Shown in pieces: positions 11,166 through 19,722 of a stretch of DNA of 64,000 bases. This DNA is from Amblyornis subalaris (taxonomy: Eukaryota; Chordata; Aves; Passeriformes; Ptilonorhynchidae). The notes beneath the pieces are model-generated. The model had not been told where the DNA came from, did not search any database, and worked only from the letters and a program-made list of their open reading frames with translations. Where the stretch lies: the NCBI GenBank assembly GCA_018881555.1, contig JACAXG010000125.1:1927604-1991603 (forward strand). Direction: 5' to 3'. The position numbers and the translations under genes were made by a program. Each line of letters begins with the position of its first letter. The stretch's first letter is position 1.

Positions 11166-11448
11166 CTTCCCTTTCCGTTCTGCCTGCTTTCTGTCGGATT
11201 GCTGAGCTGATGGACTCGTCGTGCACCTTATGGACATCTCAGCAGTTTTTTTTAAGAGGCCTGCGCATTGGGGATGGTTTGGGTTCGGTTGGTTCCGCCA
11301 CGGTTTNGTTGATCCATTTTAGTGACGTCGGCGCATGTTCCAGATCCATCGATTCTGGCTGTGAAAGTGGGGAGTCCCACCAGAGCCAGCGGTAAGGAAA
11401 ATTGCAACAAACGAAACACAAACGCGATATTTTTTATAAGTACGTAAA

Positions 11449-11449
11449 T

Positions 11450-11480
<31 letters not shown>

Positions 11481-11512
11481 AAGGGGAAAATTTAAAAAAA
11501 AAAAAAAAAAAA
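11449..11512 (+). repeat. Long A tracts in the 3' UTR
   Basis: Two runs of A broken by G and TTT, preceded by TACGTAAATTAAA. Because they are genomic, they are likely internal-priming sites for oligo-dT libraries. ATTAAA at 11448-11453 could also act as a weak poly(A) signal. Confidence 0.85.
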
Positions 11513-11705
11513 GGAAGAAACCAAAGGTTTTGACAAACAAAGTGCCACAAAAGATAAATATGGACCCTATTGTCATGCCTTGTACTCACAGCTGGATGGT
11601 AGGAGTCTAAGGACACAGAGCTGGCTTGGAGGGAAGTGGTTATGAGTGATGGGCGATCCTGCCTGGACATGCGCACATGAGAGGAAGAAGAAGCTGTTTA
11701 ACAGG

Positions 11706-11723
11706 AAAAAAAAAAAAAAAAAA
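11706..11723 (+). repeat. A18 homopolymer in the 3' UTR
   Basis: An uninterrupted A run following ACAGG. Simple sequence within the presumed plexin 3' UTR. Confidence 0.9.
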
Positions 11724-13217
11724 CATTTCAAAATGAACTGGTGTGATCCTGCACTGCTACTGAAGTCAGAGGAACACCACAGGGGAAATCTGAGACTCAC
11801 CCCGTTTCTTTTCGATGTTTTCAGGGCTGTGTTTTTTGGTTTGTTACGGTTGTTTTCCATGGTTGTTATTTTATTTCTTCTTGCTGGTACGGAGTTTTTC
11901 ATCTGTATATTATATATATATTTTTCGAGAAAAACTTGAACACCTCAGAGACACTGAGAATGAAACACTTAGGGGAAATGGGAAGCGCCAGGAGATTGGT
12001 GTCTTAACCCTTTCCAACTTCCCATTTAGGCATTTCTGCTTTCTCTCCACCCTCTTCTTTCCCCCATGCCCAGGATTTGAAAGAAAATCNGCATTTTGCT
12101 TCTCTTTCATCTCCTCCTTAAATTTTTTTTTTTGTTTTTCTGTTCCTCTTTATTTGGTGTTTGAGCTGGTTTTGCTTTTTTGCTTGGAAAATGTGCCAGA
12201 ATCGTGATGTAAATGCGTGGGCTTCCTCCCCTGTCCCCTTCAGTGCCCTTCCCATTTCCAACCACTGTCCCAGAATCCCCCAGTCTCTGAGAAGTCTTGG
12301 CATCTTTCTTCCCAGCCTCACCTGTTGAGCTAACTATTTTTTAAGTGCATGTAAAATACAACTAAAAACAAAGACACAAGCAGAAGAATGAGCCCTACTA
12401 CAACACGGATGCTTTCTTTTCCTTTGCTTTCTTTTCCCCCACCTCCCTTTCCACACTTGACCAAAAATTCCCGAGAAATNGGTAGTATTCCACACTGTTT
12501 TTTCAAGCTGCAACTTGAGCCAAAGTTCCTAGAAGTCCATGGACAGGCTCCTAAAATCCAGAATATGCCAGATGATAGGCTGATCTTTATGGGAATTTCT
12601 CAAACACTGCAATCAAATAATTAATGCTGACCCTTGCAGCACCATCAGAAACAGGGAAAGGGAGCTCATGAAGACTCTCTGAGGTCCTGCAGTTGTCTTA
12701 TCTTACACCTTTGACACTGAAGACCATAAAAATTACTAAGTCACGAAGAAGATTTACCAGAAGAAGTTTGGTATTAGCTTTGATTGAAAAGCGATTACCA
12801 AAGTTTCCAAATCTCGTGCATTACCGACAGGAAAATGCTTGCCACGAAGGGAATGAGACCAAGCAAATCAGATAATTGTCATTATTTTTAAAAATGTTGT
12901 TGCAAACTGATAGGTCAGATTTGAAGAGCNCAGTGGCCAGTCTCACTGTTGAGTCCCTTCTGAATATCCTGGAGTCTGGGATGCCTGTGAGGTACAACCC
13001 AAGCAGATAACAGCCAATACCAGGGGGAAAATTGTTTAGAACTNGGTCAAAACATGAAATATAGACCTGTCCTTCTGTAAGGCTTTAATGAAGTGCTTTG
13101 GGAAGAGAAACTGNTATGGGGAAAACTCTTCCAAAGGAAGATTTGGAAACCTGGAAGGATTTAGTCCCAGAGCTGTGCTGAGTGGTGCAAACATTTGTGT
13201 CNGCACGAAGGACNCTT

Positions 13218-13366
13218 GGAATCATGGAATCACAGGATGGTTTGGGTTGGANGGGCCCTTAAANATAATCTCATTCCAACCCCCNGCCATAGGCAGGGAC
13301 ACCTTCCACGAGGCCAGGTTGCTCAAAGTCCCATCCAACCTGGCCTTGGACACATCCAGGAANGGA
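13218..13366 (-). mobile_element. CR1 LINE fragment, antisense within the PLXNA2 3' UTR
   Basis: The plus strand shows the reverse complement of a CR1 3' end: GGAATCACAGGATGGTTTGG, GTTGGANGGGCCCTTAAA, GGGACACCTTCCACGAGGCC and CAACCTGGCCTTGGACACAT. Ns fall at positions where the CR1 consensus has an ordinary base. The insertion lies inside the presumed transcript and would be antisense in the mRNA. Confidence 0.9.
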
Positions 13367-14118
13367 AGGCCTTAAGTCCAAGGATCATCTCACACAAAAA
13401 AGAAAAGTCTGGCCTGCTGGAGATGACCAGGACTGTNCTCTCACCTCACCAAAGCTTCAGTCAAACAAGTCCTGCTCCCACCTTCCCAGCAGCCTGTTGG
13501 AATGACTCCTGAAGCAGGTCCACCTGATGGTGTGGACACATTTCCTGGTGCTGTAGAAGGAATGAGAAAGAGGAAGAAAACTGATTCTCTTTCCCCAATC
13601 CCCGAGGCAGGCTCTAGTGTGTGAGAGGTTACGTCCTCCACAGGCATCTGTTGCTTTCTGTGGTGACCAATGTGGTGTGACCAGACAAGCANTTTACTGG
13701 AACCCAACAGTCCCAGCAAGGTGGGTTTGGTCCCTTTCTTCTCCCTGCTTCAGCACTTAACTCTGGAACCCAGACAGGCAGCACCGCGTGGAAATGTGAC
13801 TGTGGTTTGGCCAGGTTTGTCTTGGGGTTGGGCAGCTCACCAAAAATTGCACCCAGGAAAGCAGTTTGCTTGTCCCCAACCCCTGAANGAGGAATTTGAT
13901 ACAAAAATCCAACCCTCAAATCAGCGTTGTTTAAACCTCTGAGATTCTGATAACTTCCCNTCCCTGGGATGACCAGGGGAGCCCAGGAATGTATCCCTTT
14001 CCCCAGACTAGGGAGTTATGATTATTTATATGATCGTTTATATGATCATAGTGAATTGTGTTTTTATCTTGGCAGGTGCCTCACCAGGGCAGCTGCTGGG
14101 AAAAGAATTATTTGTGTA

Positions 14119-14238
14119 GAATCAGAATCCCAGAATGGTTTGGGTTGGAAGGGACCTTAAAGATCATCCAGTCCCACCCNCTGCCATGGGCAGGGACACC
14201 TTCCACTATCCCAGGTTGCTCCAAGCCCCATCCAATGC
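14119..14238 (-). mobile_element. CR1 LINE fragment, antisense within the PLXNA2 3' UTR
   Basis: The reverse complement of the CR1 3' terminus is clear on the plus strand (AATCCCAGAATGGTTTGGGT, GGAAGGGACCTTAAAGATCA, GACACCTTCCACTATCCCAG). It is truncated after CCAAGCCCCATCCAATG. This is the second antisense CR1 copy in the 3' UTR, about 750 bp from the first. Confidence 0.93.
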
Positions 14239-14455
14239 CCCTTTCTCCAAAAAATTTTGTTGTCTTACAGGGAATAACTGTTCTGAGGAGAATGCTTTGA
14301 AAATGGAGCTTGTCAACCGTGCTTTATTTGGGATGGCTCAGTTCTCTACACTTAGAGAAGCACCCAAGGGGTCACAGGCTTACAGCAAAAAAACCTTCAT
14401 TTCTAGAAAGATGTCAAAAAAAAGTAAAAAAAAAAGCAGGATTTACACTTGGACA

Positions 14456-14461
14456 AATAAA
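14456..14461 (+). terminator. PLXNA2: Possible proximal poly(A) signal of PLXNA2
   Basis: A canonical AATAAA hexamer in GGACAAATAAACCC. It is followed 50-90 bp later by a GT/T-rich stretch (CACGTGTGTGATTTCTG, then TTGTTGTTG), which suits a downstream element. Use of this site would shorten the 3' UTR by about 1 kb. Motif evidence only. Confidence 0.35.
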
Positions 14462-15424
14462 CCCACCAAAAACCCCAGTGAAGTCACAAAGCTGCTTAGT
14501 CTAATCAACCTGTCACGTGTGTGATTTCTGTTGTTGTTGTCGTTGTTCGTTCATTGTTTGGTTGGTTTTTTNTTTGGTTTTTTGGNTTTTTTTTTTTAAT
14601 CTTCTGTTCTAAAAATGGAGAGTTTACCTCAAGAAATTCTTTCTGCTTGGAAACAGATCACCTCAAAGGCGCTCGCAGCAGAGAGCAGTGTGCAGGGAAG
14701 CTCAGTAAAGCAAACCTNGGTGTGGAAAACAGAGGGAAAAGCAGGACATTTTGGCTCTTTTCAGCATTCCCTTCCCTTGCTGGTGGGGTCTGGCATTCCC
14801 CAGCGGAGAGGTTGCTGCTCCCTCTCAGACAGACTGAGGCNCAAGAGCCAGATGGAGAAATCAAGGCACATGTCCAAGCTTGAAGTCCTTTCTGAAGTAC
14901 GTTAAGAGAAACTTGGTGTTATTTAAAATTTCTATGCTGCTCTTTCTCCATTCGCTGGAGAAATTCCACTTTCCAGCCCAGGCTGGGGTAAGGAAGCAGA
15001 GAGATTCGGTGCTAGCTAAATNCTCCCAGTGTTTTCCCCGAGGAATNNAGAGGCAACTGGATTATTTAAGGTCACAAGACAGGCCCTTCCTTGTGTCTGA
15101 CCCCGTGTCTTGGACATACACGAGCCCAGAAGTCTCATTCTCTGTTTTGCTAAAGCTTCCACCTTAAAAAAATCAATGGAAAGACGTTTCCTTTCACCAC
15201 AGTGTTAACTAACAGCCTCGAAGAGATGTCAAGACAGCATTAGAAAGGAGGTTGGGATCCTTTTTCTTAGGTTGTTGTTGTTGTTGGTTTGGTTTTCTTT
15301 TGAATTGATCCTAGTTAAAGAAAGAAATAAATAAAAATCTATACTATTTAAATTGGAATCCCGTTGTTACTTGGTAAAGGCAAAGCTTCTGTACCTTTGT
15401 TATAATTAATTGTATACCTGTGTA

Positions 15425-15432
15425 TGTAAATA
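15425..15432 (+). promoter_or_regulatory. Pumilio response element-like motif
   Basis: TGTAAATA matches the UGUANAUA consensus of Pumilio RNA-binding proteins. It lies about 70 bp before the terminal poly(A) signal, a typical position. A motif this short can occur by chance. Confidence 0.35.
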
Positions 15433-15498
15433 TAAGGCATTCCTATTTTGCAGTCCAGAACAAAAAAGAAAAAAAAAAAAAACCTATTTGTAATATAG

Positions 15499-15504
15499 AA
15501 TAAA
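15499..15504 (+). terminator. PLXNA2: Terminal poly(A) signal of PLXNA2
   Basis: The AATAAA in TAGAATAAAGTTTATT is followed within 10-20 bp by a probable cleavage region. Further downstream is a T/GT-rich element (GGCTGTGATTGCTGCTTCC, CTGTGG). Overlapping AATAAA hexamers also occur at 15326 and 15330. The surrounding AT-rich sequence looks like a conserved mRNA end. The assignment to the plexin transcript rests on continuity and strand. Confidence 0.75.
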
Positions 15505-15607
15505 GTTTATTAAAAAAAAAAAAAATAAAGACATAAAAATGCCCCAGGCTGTGATTGCTGCTTCCTGTGGTCAAATGGAGCCAGAGGGAGGGAATTCAAG
15601 AGAAGGA

Positions 15608-15669
15608 AAGGCTGGAAAAGACCTTTAAGATTGAGTTCAACTCTTAACCCAGCACTGCCATGTTCACCA
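15608..15669 (-). mobile_element. Old CR1 LINE fragment, antisense
   Basis: GGAAAGGCTGGAAAAGACCT, TTAAGATTGAGTTCAACTC and TTAACCCAGCACTGCCATG match the reverse complement of an older CR1 3' end. It lies about 100 bp beyond the plexin poly(A) signal and runs into a low-quality CCTT repeat. Confidence 0.65.
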
Positions 15670-15782
15670 NNNNNCCATNTCCCNNNNTNCCTNCCTTCCT
15701 TCCTTCCTNCCTTCCTGCCTTCCTNCCNTCCTCCCTTCCTCCCTTCCTCCCTTCCTTCCTCTCTTGTTCTCTCTCTTTTTCT
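15670..15782. repeat. (CCTT)n tetranucleotide repeat with many Ns
   Basis: Repeated CCTTCCTTCCTT units with a cluster of Ns between 15670 and 15727, then CCTCCCTTCC variants. The Ns indicate that this microsatellite was poorly resolved, so its length should not be trusted. Confidence 0.9.
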
Positions 15783-17524
15783 TTCCCTGTCACACAAAAA
15801 GACATTTATTGGATTGTTTGAACTTTTTTTTTGGAAAGCTGGGATCCAGACAGGTTGCTCCTTTCCATCTGCTTTCGGGGTGTCATCAGCTTTGGAAATA
15901 AAAGGCTGACAAGCTCATGAATTTAGGGATGCTACTGAAGGAACCACATCCTGTGGATCTTGAAAGGAATTGCCTTGACTCTTCACGGTTTAATAGATCC
16001 TCACCAGCCTTCTCTGCCTCCTCCCCTGGCATTTCCCACTGCTCCCTTTCTCCTAGCCAGGCTGTGCCCTNCATTTCACCCAGGAGGGAGGAAAACAGAG
16101 TCAGGATTTCATGCCCAGAGCTCCAAAGGGCTCTGTCACCCTGGAGAACGAGACAGCCTGGTGGGTTTGATGGGATTTGCACACCAAGGTGCCAATATAA
16201 GGTTTGTGGAAAGCAAACACCTTTCTGCAAGTCTCAGCTCCATGGAAAGCGTGAAAAGGAAGGAAGAAGGTGGATTTCAAAAAGGGAAAGGAGCTGAATG
16301 AAGCTCTGACAGCTTCACTGGTATTGGAAATGAGACATCTCTGTCCAGCTGCTCCTTGGGACATAGCAGAGGAAAATTTTGGGATCAAATCACTCTGCCA
16401 TCACATCCCACNAGCAGCTCAGCCAGTCACACATGTGTCACCTGCACCCTCGGGTCAGCAGGGTGAGTGGCAGGAATGGATGCTGAAAAAAGTTTGTGTG
16501 CAAAGAAGTGCTTCAGGTGTCAGCTCTTCTGAACTGCTGGTGTGTTTAGGGTGAAAAACCAAAAATACCTCTGCAAAGTTAGGAAGGCTTTTGTTTTTCA
16601 GGGCGTTTCTTTGCACCTAAACTAAACCATCTCACTAAAAACTTCCTTCCAGACGAAGTGGTTGCACTTCACACTTGCACAAGAGCAGTTTTAGGCTGTG
16701 TCTCTGCCAGACATTGCATAACAAGAGAGAGAGTGTAGAAATAACAACTTCCATGTCCCTGAGACCAGACAGGAAGAGGAAAAGGTGGAGAGGAACCCNA
16801 GGCACGAAGGGGTGAAATGGATTGCCTGGAATCACACGGCAGCTCAGAGGCAAAGCTCTCTGCAGCCCAGTGTCCATCCCAACCCACCCCAGTCACTGTT
16901 TTTGTGGCTGGACACAGCTGTGTGTTACATATTTGGGGGAATCCATAGGGCANGGCATGGTTGGGACCCACCCTGTAGCTAAACCTCATATGTGGTACCT
17001 ACTGGACCAGAGTTTCCTCTTGTCTTTCGTGCCAAGATCGGGAAACAACANCACACCAGCTATTCCCACAAAAACGCCCTTCCAAACATTAAATGGAGCT
17101 GCAGTTACTGAGCACAACCAAACAAACAGCCTCCAGGCTTGTGGGAACCCCCTGGTGTGAGCTGTGAGCTCCAAATGTTTGGGTTTAGGGGGATTACACN
17201 TGTGGGCTTGCTGCTGCTTAGCAGGGAATTTCCCTCTGGATTTAGTGAAAGCTGCAGGAGTGAGGGTGNGGAGGGAAACCTCTGACATGGAAATGTCTGC
17301 AACAGGACAGGGCAGCACTCTGCTGCTCCCTGGGACGCTCTGGAGAGCCTGGGAGCTCGGCTCAGGTCCTGTTGGCTGTGGTCACGTGTGTGTGACAGAG
17401 ACTGGAGGGAACAGCCACGTCTCCCAGCCTCTGGAATGTCTCTGTCCAGCTCCNTAATGAGATAAACTGGATATTTAAGGCCAGCTAGGTCTTTACAAAG
17501 CAGGCAGGAGCCACCTTCCCATCA

Positions 17525-17645
17525 TTAAAGCTGGAAAAGCCCTCTAAGATCATCAAACCCAACTGTTGATGCAGCCCTGCCAAGCCACCACTAACCCATG
17601 TCCCCAAGTGCCACATCCTCTCCCTGAGGTCACTGGTGTTTCTCT
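17525..17645 (-). mobile_element. CR1 LINE fragment, antisense (older subfamily)
   Basis: TTAAAGCTGGAAAAGCCCTC, TAAGATCATCAAACCCAACT, CCAAGCCACCACTAACCCAT and CCAAGTGCCACATCC on the plus strand form the reverse complement of a CR1 3' end. The subfamily differs from that of the commonest copies. The boundary at the 3' side is approximate. Confidence 0.75.
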
Positions 17646-18328
17646 GTCCATGCTGGATTCTCCTTCCCACAAGCTACAGAAAAGAGGCATTTTCAAAGCT
17701 TTCCTGCTTTTATGGTCCACGACAGGTGATGGCCATTTCCTGCACCTCAATCCCTCCTTTATTCCAGCTCCCCCACCGAGGAAATGAGGACCATTTCCTT
17801 CAGGTCTGGGACATCCCCGGGGTAAATAATATCCCCCAAGTGCCCAAGGGAACCTGGCAGGGGAGAGGGCAGAGCAAAGCTCAGAGATGGTCTNTATCTC
17901 CCTGGGAAAAGCTGGGAACTCTTCTGCAGCTCAGCTTCCCAAAGCAATCCCAGATGTCAGCTGAGAAGGACCACTTTCCAGCACCCTGGAGAGGATTCAA
18001 TTTGCCTTTATTATTTCCTGTTTCCAGCTTTCTGATGCTTCACAGGTTCAGCTGCCTGGCCTGTATTAAGCTGTTGCCCTCACCAGCTCCCATCCTGGTG
18101 GGGGTTTTTGGGTCAGCATCAGCTCTCTCATGCCCACTGGATATCACTTNTCCAAGGGATCCCTTCCCTGTGTTCAGCCCCAGGTGCACCTCACCAAGGT
18201 GGCGACAGTGACAGGGACACANCTCTGAGTCCCTTGCCCTGCAGAGACCTGCCAGCTTCCATATCCAGGTGTTCCATTTTATTGAATGGCAAGCAAATGA
18301 TCCTGGGATCAATGAGGTTTTATTAATA

Positions 18329-18418
18329 AAATCACAGAAGGGTTTGGGNTGGAAGGAACCTTAAAGATGATCCAGTTCCAAGCCCTGCCATGGGCAGGGA
18401 CACCTTCCACTAGACCAG
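18329..18418 (-). mobile_element. CR1 LINE 3'-end fragment, antisense
   Basis: AATCACAGAAGGGTTTGGG, TGGAAGGAACCTTAAAGATG and CAGGGACACCTTCCACTAGA are the reverse complement of the CR1 terminus. About 90 bp remain. Confidence 0.92.
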
Positions 18419-19650
18419 AATCAATGGAGCAGGATCTCTGCAAAATCACCTCCTCCTCGTGGGGAGTTTTCTGAGTGGCTGTGAGTGTTTTCTCCCGTGG
18501 TGCTTGTCCTGTNTCTGTGTGCAGCCACAGGTGAAAAATGGGCCCTTTCAGGATCCAATCCCTCCTGGCTGGCTCAGAGCAGTGACTGACAGAGGGAAAT
18601 GCTGTTTCCTGTGGCTGAGCCCAGGGAGGAGCTCACCCAGCTGCAGAGGATCCCCTGTGCCTTTCCCAAGCCAGGTGGGATGAATCCCAGCGGTGCCTCT
18701 TCTTTGACCTTTTTGGCTGTAATTGTTCTAGGAAANGTCTCTTGCTGCACAAGAGCTGAACTCCTCTGCCATGTGCTGTGTGTTCCCACAACCCAGCGAG
18801 CATTTGGGAGGAAAGCAGGAATCAATTTGGTCTTTTGCCTTCAGCTAAGACTTTCAAGGGGAAAAAAAAAAATTGAAAGAACAACTGTTTTATTTTTATT
18901 ATTATTATTTACTCCTTCGAATTTCCTGCCTTCTCATAAACTCTAATGGGAAATGTACTCACTGACCTTATAACTCCCCAAACCAAACACNATGCCAAGA
19001 CTTCTCCCTGGGCCAGCTTTCCTTCAGTTTGCCATATGGGATGCAGGCCTCGTTCCTACAACACAGGCAGGCAGGTCACCACTTAGTCACAATTCCTGAC
19101 ACACAAACATTTTGTGGGCAGGAACACGACAAGCAGATCACACCAGCAGGCAGCATGTTTTTCCTGGCTACATCTGTGCTAGTAAATAAAAGAAGGCCAA
19201 GGTGGAGTACCAGGCTCTGTGTTGAGTTGTCTGTGGTGTTCAGCTGTTGTCATGCCCCCAGCACAATTTTGGACAGTGCCAGCTGACCTTGTCCNGGAGA
19301 ATGGCCAGGCACAGCTTGGAATGAGCATTTACCATGGATTTTTTTTTTACCTCCATGGATATAAATGAATCCAGTCTGGCTCTCTCTGCCCTATAAGCTC
19401 TGAGACACAGAGGCTTCACAGAGCCAAATATACAGAGCTAGACCAAAAAAAAATGCTGGGAAAAGGTCTGCTGGGTCAGGAGGTGTTTGTGATAAAATAT
19501 TGGGAAAGGAGCTGCTTTAAAGGTTCAGTCTGACTGTGAGGGTGTGACTGTTTGGGGCTGGTGGGGGTAAGAGAATGAGCCCTAAGGAATGGTCTGAAGT
19601 TGGATTTAAATTTTAAAACACAGGCTTTGGGGGNAGAGAGAGGATGCCAG

Positions 19651-19722
19651 GGGGAGATCTATGCACTGGAGCAAGTGCTATATCCCGGGGAGATCTACCC
19701 ACTGGGGCCAGTGCTATATCCC
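19651..19722. repeat. Two tandem copies of a 36-bp unit
   Basis: Copy 1 (19651-19686) and copy 2 (19687-19722) both begin GGGGAGATCTA and end GTGCTATATCCC, with a few substitutions between them. The flanks are unique sequence, so this is a local duplication. Confidence 0.9.

Larger units (their letters stand above)
8971..15525 (+). other. PLXNA2: PLXNA2 3' untranslated region
   Basis: The stretch from the stop codon to the canonical AATAAA at 15499-15504, about 6.5 kb, is interpreted as a long 3' UTR. Human PLXNA2 is also known for a multi-kilobase 3' UTR. In order it holds a CT-rich tract (9091-9148), an (AC)19 repeat (9295-9332), a GT/GC alternating stretch (11126-11165), A tracts (11449-11512, 11706-11723), two antisense CR1 fragments (13218-13366, 14119-14238), a possible proximal poly(A) signal (14456-14461), and a Pumilio-type motif (15425-15432). 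Apparent ORFs here, including one of 292 codons from 10104, contain Ns and match nothing known. RNA evidence would be needed to confirm continuity and the exact end. Confidence 0.75.

Noticed and set aside
17636..18211. 191-codon plus-strand frame
   Set aside because: It starts in a CR1 fragment, contains Ns and has no recognisable protein similarity.
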